Origin: Lobulomyces angularis
Taxonomy: Eukaryota > Chytridiomycota > Chytridiomycetes > Lobulomycetales > Lobulomycetaceae
DNA: 64,000 nt
NCBI GenBank assembly: GCA_027604685.1
Contig: JADHYX010000020.1
Coordinates: 7,511 to 71,510 of the forward strand
Reading direction: 5' to 3'
Within the stretch, counting starts at the first letter, position 1. Each line of letters starts with the position of its first letter. Below are positions 36,443 to 48,578 of this stretch, one piece after another. Below the pieces are notes generated by a model that made no database searches, was not told where the DNA came from, and worked only from the letters and a program-made list of their open reading frames with translations. The position numbers were made by a program, and so were the translations under genes.

Positions 36443-38922
36443 TTAGTAGTCTTCATCCGAACTATCATCATAATGAAGATTATTCAAATCATCTTCTTTA
36501 CTAAAGTCTTCATAACAATTGGAACATAAAATCAATTCATTGTTCCCATTCTCGTTAAGTTCAATAAAGTCTTCTAATCTAGCAACATTTCCCCCTAAAT
36601 TAATTTCCCCAGGTTTTTTTGAACATCTATCACTAATACCATGTGTTGGTAAAAATTAATAAAAAATTTAGCAAAAAAAAAAAAAAACTAACCATAAAAA
36701 GCATTCTACATGAAACTTATTTCCGTAGTCTAGTCTATTTTTATTCACATTATCAGCATAATTAAAGTTACTTTCTTTTTGTTTAGCTTTATAGAATGGT
36801 CCATTTATCAAATTGAAGCATTTAAAACATTGATTATCACGTTTTTTAAAAAAATCTTTTTCACAGTATACTTTTCCATTAAGTTCAAAAAACTCCTCCT
36901 CTATTGATTGATTATTTTCGGATTGTGAGTTAAAACTTTTATGACATTTTTCACATTTGAAGCACTCTTGATGATATTCCTTTTCAGCTAATATTTGGTG
37001 CAATTAGAATTTTACTTATTAATTAAAAGGAAATATGAAGTTGTTTTCTACCTGCAGTTATAAATTCTCCAATAATACCTTTTGCACAACCATTACAAGT
37101 TATACCAAATAAAGCAAAATAATCGTTTTCACTAATTAAAAATTATAATTATTAATTAATTTTTAAAAGTTGGCAACATTTTTTGCAAGTACCAAAAGGC
37201 TTTTCCTTCTTTTTCAAAAAATCCAGCACCAGGTGGAAACAGTTTCCCACATTGAAAACAAAAAAAATGGTTTTTATGAAAATTAGTTCCAATAGCATTT
37301 AAACAATCCTTAAGGTGTAAATACATTTCAAATGAAAAAAGTTCATACCTCCTCTATCGATAAATCACAATAAGCACATTTAGGTAAAAATAAAGTAGTA
37401 AAACAATCATCACAAAATGGAAAAACTTCCCCTATAAATAATGGTAAATAAAAGAAATGTGACCTTTTATTTTAATACCTCCATCTAATTTTTTTTCATA
37501 AAATTTTTCAGGGCTCAAAGTAGTTTTGCAAGAGTGGCAGGTAAAATGCTTAGGATGAAAAGTTTTATTCATCGCTGAACATCAAAACAGATAAATTATT
37601 TAAAATAACCTTTTCGCTTACCTTCCACCAAGGGACCTTGAATGATCAAATGGCAAGTGAAACATTTTGGAGGAGAAAATTGTGGGAGTTGAGGGAACTT
37701 TAATTGTGAATATAAATCATCCTAAAAATTTTGTGTAAGAAAAATTATAATTGTTTATAGTGCTAAACCTTTGGAGGAACAGGAGGGAGAGGGGAAAATG
37801 TAGGCAAAGGAGACTCAGATATTGGTATATCAGGTAAATTTTGGGAATACAGTTGTAATTTTGCAGGTAGAGACTGAAATTGCATATCGCTTACCACAAT
37901 ATTTTGATCATTTTCAAAAATGTGCTTTTGCGGGCGAATATTGTCGGTTTGAACATTATGCCCTGGATATAATTGTTGGTTATTATGAACTGGAGGTGGT
38001 AATGGGTTAACTAATTTTGTGGCGTTTGGATTTATATGCTTTCTTGCGGGAATAAAAGGTAGTGATGTGTTTGCAAGTTGCTGCTGTTGTTTTAATGCTT
38101 GCAGCCTGTTAGAATTTTCACCTTCTTCTCGTTGTTGAAACCTTTCCTCTTCTTCTTTCTTGAATTGTTTTTCCATCTCGATCAATTTATTGTGCTCTTC
38201 TTCCATTTTGAATTGTTTTTCCATCTCCATCAATTTATTGTGCTCTTCTTTTTCCTGCAACATTTTGATTTTTTGTTCCTCTTCTGCTCGCTCCCTCTCC
38301 TCTTTTTCCATATTTTTTAACTTTTCTTCCTTTTCTTTCAGCAGTAGTAGCTTTTCCTTTTGTAAAATTATTTCCTCCTCTAACTGTTTTGACCTTTCCA
38401 TTTCCAACATTTTTTCCTCTTGTTCAATATTTTTTAGTCTTTCTTGTTCCAACATTTGTTCATAATCCATATTCCTTTGTTTCTCCTGCTCAAGGATTTG
38501 TTCTCTTTGTCGTTTGTCAGGTTCATCTTGCTTAAAATTTCGGAAATTTTGATTTCTAGCTGTAGCTTGTCTTGCAACATCTAAAAATTAATAAATCATT
38601 ACTACCAACGATCTTTAAAAATATACTTTATACCTTCATCTACAGTATTTTTTTTTCTTAGATCATCCATTTTCTTTTGTTGCTTAAAAAGCTCATTTTC
38701 CTCAAACATTCTTTTTTGTTGCTCAACATTTAAAGGCTTATTACTGGGTAGAGTTTTATAATTAGAACTACCATTCATGATGCTATTAGTTGTTGCTGAT
38801 GTGTTATTGAGGTTATTAGTTTTGGAAAGTGTAGAGTCAGTTTGTTGTAAAGGTTTAGAAAGTGACCGCTTTGGTTTCACCTCCAGTTCCATTTCTTGCA
38901 ACAATGCATCTAAATCATTCAT
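36443..38922 (-). CDS. Paxillin-like protein: LD motif, coiled coil, four LIM domains
   Basis: The protein begins MNDLDALLQEMELEVKPK, an LD motif (L-D-x-L-L-x-x-[ML]-E) as in paxillin, then about 90 Ser/Asn-rich residues. A long Glu/Lys/Gln-rich coiled coil (about residues 120-240) contains two near-identical repeats of EEHNKLIEMEKQFK, followed by a Pro-rich segment ending PLPTFSPLPPVPPK. The C-terminal third holds four LIM domains. LIM1: CFTCHLIIQGPLVE..FHPKHFTCHSC. LIM2: CAYCDLSIEE..FHKNHFFCFQC. LIM3: CNGCAKGIIGEF..YHQECFKCEKC..VYCEKD. LIM4: CFKCFNLINGPFY..FHVECF..CSNC. Exon 1 is 38922-38634 and exon 2 is 38580-37769; several short exons follow. Paxillins scaffold cortical actin and adhesion sites. 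Fungal Pxl1 acts at the cytokinetic ring or at polarised sites. Four LIMs plus an N-terminal LD motif is the animal layout. Confidence 0.86.
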
Positions 38923-39106
38923 GGTGATTTAATTAGGGTTTATATATTGTTTTTAAATATTTTTTTTTATTTTATTTTTTAATTTTAATTTTTTTTTTTT
39001 TAACACTATTTTTTGAAGCATTTTCTCCTATTTAAATTTTGTACGTAAATAATACTAAAGTAATAAACTTCATTCTCTAAAAAACTAAATATAAAAAGAA
39101 CTTGAT

Positions 39107-39610
39107 ATGCAAAGTAAACCAAAGCTAATGTTTAGCTTTGTGCTAATATTTCTTTTACTGTAAACTTTTTTTATTTTTTTTTAAATCTAATAATAATTTT
39201 TCTTTTTTCTAAAAAAAAGTAGGGCAAAATTTAAGCACTTTAACTCAAAGTTGAAAGAAAGAAAAAATAATATTATTGTTATTTTTATTTCTTTCTTTTT
39301 TGTTTATTTTTTTTTTAACTTCAGCTTTACTAATTCACTACATACATTAACGGAAAATAAAAACATAAATAATCCGTCAATAGTAGGAAATCTGGAAAAC
39401 TTAAATTCTGGAGTTGACTACATAGTCAACAAAGATGAAAACATTATTGACAGAGGTCTTACTGCAAGTGAAGACAAAAATTCGGAGATTAAAGTCCATT
39501 ATTATGATAACCTGTTAAATGAACCGAAGGTTCCCGTGGAAATGATTGATGCGAAGCTGAATAATATTAAAAAAAAGCATAGGTTTCAGTTAAGAAGTAA
39601 ACACAAATGA
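39107..39610 (+). CDS. Small hypothetical membrane or secreted protein
   Basis: Two exons (39107-39159 and 39223-39610) join in frame to 146 residues. Residues 1-18 (MQSKPKLMFSFVLIFLLL) look like a signal or anchor segment. A second strongly hydrophobic segment rich in Ile/Phe follows after a basic patch (IIVIFISFFFVYFFFNFSF). The rest is polar, Asn/Lys-rich and ends RFQLRSKHK. It lies just upstream of the TM-SH3 gene on the same strand. No family recognised. The first exon is inferred from a GTAAAC donor and an AAAGTAG acceptor that restore one open frame. Without it the frame has no ATG before the hydrophobic stretch. Confidence 0.5.
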
Positions 39611-40049
39611 AGAATTTCGCCACGGAATATTAATCAACTAAACAACATATGAAAACATAGAAACTAAACACTTCTGTGCAATATTAGTAAACTGAATGTA
39701 CATAGACAATTATAGCAATTTTTTTTTTTTTTAAATCATTTATTACATTACTTCATTTTAATAATTTATTAATATGAAAAGAACTGAAAACATAATTAAA
39801 AAAAACGTTTTTTGATTTAATATATAATAAAAAACTTTGTTATTAATAAGAAAGGTTATAACACATTAATTTAAAAATGTACAGAACAGCGGAGTTCAAA
39901 AATTTTGATGTGTTCAAACTCCGTAATAGATTTCAAATTAAAAAAGAACAACAAAAAATATTAAAAGAAGAAAGTACTTTTTTTTTTTTTTAATCGTTCT
40001 TTCAAATTAGAATAAACTTCATATATATACTAGATTCAAAGTCTTTTTA
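39611..40049. other. Intergenic region with short upstream frame and hairpin
   Basis: Contains an ATG-initiated frame of about 37 codons (39876 onward, MYRTAEFKNFDVFKLRNRFQ...) ending in poly-Phe from a poly-T tract. It does not join in frame to the next gene. It also contains a short inverted repeat at 39890-39923. It may be the 5' leader of the TM-SH3 mRNA. Confidence 0.4.
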
Positions 40050-41721
40050 ATGATACTCATCTATTTTTTCTTTTTCTTCACTTTAATTTTAAGTAATAAG
40101 CAACATACCTCATCTTCAGACTCTGACAATTTAGTTGATATTAATACTAGCAACTTAAATGCAAACTTGATTCAAAAAGCCAATCCTGAATTCACAACGA
40201 AGAATTGGATCTATCAAAACGCTGACACAGGACAACACTTAGAAAAAAACGAAACAAGTATTAAAGATCGATTTTTAGTAAAAAATTTTTACGGATCAAA
40301 TTATTTCACATTTGATTATTCTTTTTTAAATAATTTTACCAAAACTGAAAGTAGTTTACAAGTTAAATCATTTTATCAAAAATTTTACATCAGAAACATA
40401 AACAAACTGAACAACAAAAGACTATCATGTTTAGATTTTTCGGTAAACATTTTAAGTGATGCGTCCAAGCATTTTAGTCATGATGAGTTTGCTGTAGTAA
40501 CTTTAACGTTTACAAATTTAAATAAAGATGATAAAAATTATTTACATTTTCACTTGGATTCAAATTTGGCCTCTGACAGTGAAGAAAAATTGAGTTTATT
40601 AAATAAAAATATCATTAATATTTCAAAAAACGTTGTCAGTTTTAAAGAAAAAGAGGATGTGAAAGTTACAAAATTAAATTTAGTTTATCAGTTTAGTTTG
40701 GAAGACCGCAATTTGATCCTAAATCTTACCGACGATATGGAAGTGTTACTTGGTTTAACATTTTTTTCAACATTTAATAATACTAGTTTTAATGAAACTG
40801 CAGCAAATGATATTGCTAAGCAGGAACCAACAGCCAAAAAGCGATATGAATCTTTGCACTTTTTCGGATTAAATGAACTAAAGTTAAAATTTAATTTTGA
40901 AGAAATATTTACTGCCGTCAACAGCAACACGACTGACTCGAATGTTTACAATAGTAGAACAGCTGGTAGCACCGAAACTAGTTTTTTACATGATATTAGG
41001 TTTGTTTTTGGAATTTCATTTGGTCTCTTTGTTTTATTGGCTACATTTTTTGGTAATATTAACAAAAAAAATCCAAAAAATTGATATCTTTTTTTAGGAA
41101 TACTATTTTGTTATTTAAAGAGAGAAAGAAAGAACGCTAATAATTTAGAAAAAAATGATGTGGGTCTGGATAGTAGTAACGGCAGCAGCAATATCTTTAA
41201 TGTTGTCATTCCAGATATCGAAGAAAGTGAAAATAAAAAGTTAAGTTCATCAGAAGACTTAAATTCTACAGAGAGGATACAACCTATTTATAATTTAATA
41301 AAATTCGATAAAATTCAGGAAGAGCAAATTACAGAAAATGAATGGCTTTCTCCGGAAGATAGAAGGTCAAATAATGTTACCAATAGTTCAAGCGATATTT
41401 CCTACAATAATAAAGAATTAAAAGTTAACAATACCTCATCAAAAAAATTTAAAGAATACATTTGTAAAAAAAATTATAAAACAAAAAAAGCAGATGAAAT
41501 TAATTTAAACCTTGGTGACATTTTAATAATTGATCAAGGTTAAAAAAAAAATTTGAAGTTTAATTTTAATTTTTTTTTTTTGTATAGTTTTTGATGATGG
41601 TTGGGGATTTGTGATTAATTTAACTACAGAAAAAAGAGGGTTTATTCCAAATTTAGAAAAATACGTCGAGGAAAGTTTAGGAAGTTACAGATTAATAAAA
41701 AATGTTTCTTGTTCTTCGTAG
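40050..41721 (+). CDS. Single-pass membrane protein with cytoplasmic SH3 domain
   Basis: Three exons (40050-41052, 41098-41538, 41588-41721) join in frame to 525 residues. A signal peptide (MILIYFFFFFTLILS) leads an extracellular region of about 300 residues with many N-x-S/T sites (for example NKTSxx-type and NFT, NIS, NLT, NTS, NTT). One TM helix sits near residues 317-340 (FVFGISFGLFVLLATFFG). It is followed by a basic stop-transfer (YLKRERKN), a Ser/Asn-rich linker and a C-terminal SH3 domain (about 453-515). The SH3 shows EYICKKNYKTKKADEINLNL, GDILIID, FDDGWGFVINL and KRGFIPNLEKYVEE, including the ALYDY-like start, the E-L-x-L-x-x-G-D segment, the conserved G-W and the P-x-x-Y motif. The layout parallels yeast Fus1 (one TM plus SH3) and, loosely, Sho1. 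A role as a membrane anchor for Pro-rich signalling partners is inferred. Confidence 0.8.
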
Positions 41722-41998
41722 CATTGTTTTATTTTTTTATGACATGTTTTTTTTTTTTTTATTATAATTGGAAATATTTAATAATACATTGTATTTATAT
41801 ATAAAAAAAAGGATTTAATTTTATAAAAAAAAATAAATTAAAGAGTAAACATAAATTCTATATTCATATAAAATCATATTTAATTCAATCAAATAATACC
41901 ATGCATCGATGTTATGTAGAAAAAGAAAAAATAGTATTTAACAACAATTTTAATGTATTTAAATTTTAAATATATTTCAACTTTTTCTATTTATATTA
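41722..41998. other. Convergent 3' intergenic spacer
   Basis: A/T-rich spacer between two gene ends with poly-T and poly-A runs. No other feature. Confidence 0.5.
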
Positions 41999-44900
41999 CT
42001 ATAATTTAATTAATTCTATTTCTTTCTCTTTGTTTTTTACACCAAATTTTTTTTTAAAAATTTCACCAATTGGACCAATGACTACAAGCCTTTCAAATAA
42101 TATATTGAGCAAGCTATTCGTAAGACCTAAAATTAAGAGAGTTGTTCTAAAGTATTCAGGAATGATATTATGTCCTGCAATGTTGTTATATTGTGGAATT
42201 TCCCAATAAGGTTTGATATTGAATTCTTTTTCTAAAATGTTGACGGAACCTTTTAAAGAAGAATTTAAAAAATGAAGAAAAATTATTTTACAGTATAAAA
42301 ATATATAAAAAAATTTTTCCTTACCACAGTTTATTCTAAAAAAGCAGCCAACTGGATTTGGTCCAGCTAACACCAAAAAGCATACAAATGCCATTTCAAG
42401 AAAGTAAACGATTACTAAGGTGTAATTTTTGTACCAAGATGCTCTAAACTTGTATCCAAAATTAACGGTTGCGGCAGAGTTAATGAACTGAAATAGAACC
42501 ATTAACCCTAGTACTGCTGCTTCGTAATTGTCTCCTAGTAACCACCACAGAGCAATGTTTGAAGCTGAGGCATCAAATTCATGGCATTTAAAGAATGGCT
42601 AAGGTTTTTTTAAAAGATAAATATTAATAATCTCCTTAGACTTACTTGCTTGTACAAGGTAACAAAGGCGACAACAATAAATATGATGTTTATAATAAAT
42701 TGTCCAACAATTGAAGCAACTGTTTGTAATCCAAGTAATCGCGCTGTTGGTCTATCTTTTGATAGTCTCTCCGCAGGTTTCGCTAAGGTTACTGTCCATG
42801 ACAATAAAATAGTTATAAGGGAGTCAATCGCGATCTTTAATAGAAAAAAAAATTTTTCAAAATAAATAAAATTATTTTTTTTTTTTTTCATTTTTTTTTT
42901 CATTTTTTCTTTAATTTTTTTTTCATTTTTTTTTCTTACCCAAACGTACTGAGCACAAATTACTGAATAATAAAACTGAATCATTTCTAGGGACACCATA
43001 GTAGTCCCGTAGAGAATTAAGAACTTGTAAGATGCAAAACTGTTAGCCAAGGCATTTCTTCCTTCCTTCAAAAGTTCAACGCAACTCGCGATTGATCTGG
43101 TCTTGCTGGAAAACGGTGCAACAATGGAAGCTTCAGCCTCACTCAAAGCAACACCAACATGGGCTGCCCTTAACGCACCGCAGTCATTTCCTCCATCACC
43201 ACACATCGCTGTAACGCCATGTTCCATAAATAATTCAACGCACTGTACTTTTCCAAATGGAGTCATTCTAGCAAATATTCTTGTGTCTATAAAATCACAA
43301 AAAAAAAAAAATTTTTATTTTTTTTATGCAATTAAAAACTTGATACCTAACAAGTATTTTCTTATTTCACCAGTATCACAGAGTCTATCAAAAGCTTTAC
43401 CGGTCATAGCTAGTTCAACGTTATCGGTTTTTTTTAATATATGGTCAATGTCAACTTCAACTTTTCCCGTTTCTATATTCGTCCATATTAACTTATAGTG
43501 TATCTCAGTTAAAGTTTCATCTTCTTCAAATTTTTTTTTTCCACCCAGCTCCTCATCAACAACCATTTCAGCTAAGTATATTTTTGAATTTTGATTTAAC
43601 ATGTCGGCAGCTTTTGCTATGTGTATTCCCGTTAATGCATTGTCTCCAGTAATCATAACATTTCTACAACCACCTTCTCTTAAATGTTTGATTGATTCTC
43701 TAGTATCATCTCTAATCTTATTTTTGAATAATATCAATCCCAACAGATTAACATCATTTTCTATCGAGTCACGCTCTAAAGCTAAAAAACATAAAAGAAA
43801 ATATAATAAAGTATTAACAGTTTAAATGTTAGTAAATTTTGTTATACATTTCAATGCTAAAAGAGCTTCTTCCGTTTCAACTAATCCCAAATCTTTATGA
43901 GCCATTGCCAAAACATAGCAACCTTCAGTTGCGTAACTTTCTGCAGTCTTAATGTAATTAGCAGGAATTGTCTCTTCTGCACAAATATCCATTATTTTCT
44001 CAAAGGATCCCTTTACAAATGCATGACAATGATTAGTGCTTGGATCCTTTACAATTACAGACATGGTAGATCTAGCATGGTCAAATTCATGTCTTGCTAA
44101 AACCTTATAAACTTTTTCATCCTTGGTATTTGGCTGCAAAATATTCAAGAAATGCTGATCCTCACTTAGTTCAACTTTCGAAATGCTCCATTTTGTAGAG
44201 GAAAACATTTCAATATCTACTGGATTTCCTACCAGAGTACCATTTACTGAAGTTACTGCATGACAAGTTCCTAGTCCAAATTTCATTAATTCACCAACTT
44301 TTTCTGACATGGAGGATTCAACAAATTCACCAAATTCCTTTGCATCACTTGCTTTGTTTTTGACTCCATAAAATTCTTCAAAATAAAATTAATTAATTAA
44401 AAAATATTTTTGGAATCAAAAAAACAATAAAAAAAAAAAAAGTAAAAAAATGAAAAAAATTACCTAAGCCTTCTTTAGTTAAAGTACCCGTTTTATCAAA
44501 ACAAAAAATTCTGACTTTACCAGAAACAATTATTCTTGATAAGTTAATGCAAAAGATATTTTTGGATCTTAATCGAGAGGCAGCAACAGTTTGACCAACT
44601 ACGAGTGCAGCAGGGATTAAAGGCGACATAATTTCACTAATAATAAAAATTCCATAATACCACGAAGAAATATTTGTAGCATCTTTAAAAAAAAAAATTT
44701 TAAAATGAAAAATTAATTAAAAAAAATTACTTAGCAGGAAGATTGACCAAAAAAACCACCAGATACCCCAAATCAACAATAAGCAAACTACAACTTTTAA
44801 ATGTATATCAAAAATAAAAGAAATTGGGGTAGGAAACAGAATTTCCCGCACTAGTTGACCTTCAAAAAAAAAATTTATTTCATTATATAAACAATGTATT

Positions 44901-47308
44901 TAGTAATACCTTTGTCAGTAGAACTACCAGTAGATAAAACTAAGGCTACAGCTCTATTACCGTACAATTGATTCAGATATCCACTATTACTTGCTCCATC
45001 AGCTTGAAGCACAGTTGTACCAGAAAACAGTGAATTTTTCTTTGAAGAAGTTGCAGGATTATAAAGAACGTCCTGCTCATTGTCATTAGCAGGTAATGGA
45101 AATTTTCGAATGGGTAACGGTTCTCCTGTAAGGCCAGATTCATTAACCACCACATCACCTGTTAATAATACACAGTCACAAGGAACTTGGCTATTTGGAG
45201 AAATCTGAATAATATCACCGGAAACTAATTCAGTTGTTGATATTGATTTCCATTCGTTATCTCTTAGAGCAGTAACAATGTTTTTATATTCTGCCAGACT
45301 TTTGATTTTTTTTTCTGAGGTAGTTCTGACATAGACTTTAACAGTAGCTGAAATAATAATTACAGCAGCTTGAATAACACCAATGTAATAATAACTAAAG
45401 GAGGCATATACCCAGATGCACATCATTTGATAGATGTAAAAGTCTACAAAGTAAAAATTTTAGCAAAATAACAATAGTTATTTTTACATGATCTTAGTTC
45501 TTCCCCATATGCAATAAATAAATTTGGAACAATGACGGAAATGAAATTGGGCCCAATTAAATCAGAAACAGATTTAGCAGCTTCAGTAGTTAAACCTGTT
45601 TTGTATTCACTTCTGAGTCTGCCAATAGTATTCGCCATTTCAATAGTAATAGGTGCAAAAGTATCTTCTTTTTCACTAAAAACGTATCTCGTGCATTGAA
45701 ATTCAAAATATTTAACCTGATTTAACTTAAAAATTTTTGCATTAAAGGTATTATATTGAGATCTTTATCGAGAAGAGGTCGAAAAGTTAATAAATAAAAT
45801 TTGAATTTTCATGGTCCTTACCCAATATAATTATCAAATAAGCTGGAAAATTGATTAACTTTGGTTACCAACCAACTAGAATTATCTAAAAAGATAACAT
45901 TTTCTTTTAACTTTAATATTTTAACACTGGTTGCACTAAATCCTGTGGACTTGATTTTGAAAAAGTTGTGTAAATTTTCCCACTGCAAATTAATAGTCAC
46001 AAACCAAGTTGCAGCTATGTGCCAAATAACGCAAAATGCTAAGTAAAATAGAAAAAATTAAAATAATTTTAAATTTTTTTTACTAACTTTTGTAATTGTA
46101 ATCTAAGTTTCCACCAAAATAGAGATAAGAAGTTGAAGGAGTGACTTGCACCACTAAGCCGTAATTGTCAAGGACCAAAACTAAAAAAGAAAATTTATTT
46201 ATAAATGAGACTTGCAATTAAAGCGGTAATATTCACATGTTAACCAGGCTATTAGAAAAAAAGAGGTAACAACCATGGTGAATGCAGCAAAGGTTCCAAC
46301 CATTGAATTTTGATAAGGCTGAATTAACGTCGTCGGAGATTTTTTCAGTTGAACAGTTTCACCCTTTCCTTCAGCTGCTTTTCCTAATTTTTCGTTGTAA
46401 ATGGTTGAATTACTGCCAGTGTTTAAAACTGAAGAATTCTTCGAATTTCTTTCCAAAAAGGTTTTATATAAAAACCAAGCAAAAATGATTGCTATTTCAC
46501 CTCCTAAAACACCATATATGGATAAAGCAAATTGTGAAGTATAGTCTGCAGAAAAATAAAAATTAAAATTGGAACATACTTAAAGTAAATAAATTTTACT
46601 GTAATCTAACGCAGGGCCAGCACACAAAGGCTCGGCCCAAAAACCAACAGAGTTTATTAAAGTAACATTTGTACCATCTGGAGCAAATGATGCATTAAAA
46701 TACTTTGAACATTGATTTGCTATTCCAATACTCCTCTCAGTTGGAATAAAATTATCTACATCCAAAACAACGGAAACAACACTACAAGCTTGATACTTTG
46801 TGTTTGGAAGAGCCTCAGTATTACAGGCACAATAATCAGTAACTGTAGAGCAATCATTGGAACAAGTTGCACCATCATTACACAATGTCTGGCCTAAAAG
46901 ATAAAATATTCAAAAAAGTTTATGAATATTATAATATTCGTTATATAATGCAAAAAAGCAAAACTGAATCAGTTGGTAAAATTTGTATTTTATATCTTAA
47001 GATTCTCAAACGAATTTTTTGAATGTAAAGTAAATTTCATACCGTTAGGACAACTAGGTTTCTGAGTAGGAGGGCAAAGGTTTATATTTGTAACGCAAAT
47101 AATGGAAGGACACGTAGCATCACGTAAAACTTGAACTATAAAGAGATATGAATTTAAGATATGTAAGATAAAGAACGAAATAAAGTTTGAAAGAGGAAAA
47201 CAAACCAGGGCAGGTATTTCCAAATACATCAACGTCGTTCACGGTATTCAGCAATGGGATTGAAATTGCAGAAGTTATTAAAACAATAAACGCCAAAAAG
47301 TTAACCAT
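41999..47308 (-). CDS. P5-type P-type ATPase with signal peptide and Cys-rich lumenal N-terminus
   Basis: About 1,300-residue transport ATPase in many exons. It opens with a signal peptide (MVNFLAFIVLITSAISIP) and about 190 lumenal residues with many Cys (ATCPSIICVTNINLCPPTQK; CNDGATCSNDCSTVTDYCAC; FWAEPLCAGP), then a first TM. ATPase motifs are complete. The actuator has NESGLTGEPLPIRKFP, the phosphorylation site is FCFDKTGTLTKEGL and the nucleotide-binding part includes GSFEKIMDIC. VMITGDNALTGIHIA and FARMTPFGKVQC follow, then MCGDGGNDCGALRAAHVGVA and LSEAEASIVAPFSSKTRSI. GNDCGALRAA and AEASIVAPFSSK are typical of P5 ATPases. The TM4 motif reads MSPLIPAALVVGQT, where P5B pumps such as ATP13A2/Ypk9 usually have PPALPAAL. 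P5B members move polyamines or act in lysosome/vacuole homeostasis. The substrate here is not predictable. Confidence 0.86.
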
Positions 47309-48578
47309 GTTTCAACTCCCAATTTAACTTTTTTTTTTTTTTTTTTTTTTTTTAACTTCCTTTTTTGACAAAAAGGCTTATAAAAATGTTATAAAAATAG
47401 TTAATGTGGTAATTTTAGATGGAACCACATCAAACATCAAAATCCGCATATTAAAAGGAGGATATTGTGCAATTGCATCTATATCAATGGAAAATGATAT
47501 ATAGGGTGCCTGTATAGGAACTTATCAGGATAAGCTGATGTAATGGCTTACGCTGGTAAAGATCTGTAGTGAAAGTGGAATGAAGGTTTATTATGCAAAA
47601 ACTTCTAAGAACACCATCAGGCTCTTGTGTATGAGAGCAACCGAAGAAATCATTGAAAGAAGCATTCTTTTATAAGAGCAAATAAAGAAATTTATTGATA
47701 GTTGAAAAGTGCAAAAACTTTACAGCAAAAAAACTTTTTTCATATCCTGTTTTTATGTAAGTAGCAATCAAAGAGGTGAATTACGGTTAAAGATATTAAC
47801 TATACCTGAAACTTTGATAAAAAATCGAACAAAAAAAAGCTATTTAAAATTAACTTTTTTTATGGAAACATTTGTATGCTATAAATTCACTTTGTTGTAC
47901 TAAAGTTAATATCTTGACAATTTCTTATCAAAAAAAAAAAATTTACTATCACTTCAGATAATATCAAAGTAAATCCACTTCTTTCTCTAATAGAAGAAAA
48001 AAAATGAAATGTAATTGAAATGCATTGCTCACTCCCCAAGCAGACAACTGATTGATGTTATACAAGGTTGCATCCAAGGTGAGTGCAGTAGATGAGTGAT
48101 GAAGTATTAAGATGTATATAGAATTGAATGATACATTCATGAGGAAATAAGATGCGTAGAGATTTGTTGAAAATCTTTTGGGAAATGCAGTTTCGCTCAA
48201 ACTTCCAAGTAAAATTAACTATTATTGAACTGAAGTTAATAGACTTCACTGCTAAAAGCTTCAAATTTTCTTCTCTGCCAGTTGCTGATGCAAGCCACCT
48301 GCCTCTTTGCAATTTAGCTTAAAAAATTTCAAAAAAAAAAAAAAAAGTTAGAAAAAATAAATAATAAAATTTTAGAAGAATAAAAAAAAATTTTTTTAGA
48401 AAAGAAAAAAATAAAAAAAATTTATTTATTAAATTCTTTTTATTTAAATTATAATTTTTTTTTATTTTCTAGTTTTGTTACATAAAAACTTCAACTACTG
48501 TTCAACATAAACCTTTTTTAACAACTTTTAGTCAAAAAAAAGTTCTTTTCTACACACGTTTTTAAAATTTATTGATAA
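47309..48578. other. Divergent intergenic region
   Basis: About 1.27 kb between the starts of the ATPase and the zinc-finger gene, with long poly-T at 47328-47354 and A/T tracts at 48320-48475. Open stretches in the middle (47700-48310) show no recognisable family. The two promoters are expected here. Confidence 0.5.

Noticed and set aside
38099..38465. Phe/Ser-rich plus-strand frames opposite the coiled coil
   Set aside because: They are antisense shadows of the Glu/Lys-rich repeats in the paxillin-like gene.
43103..43825. Plus-strand open frames within the ATPase gene
   Set aside because: Antisense to conserved ATPase motifs (GDGGND, TGDNALTG), with no family match of their own.
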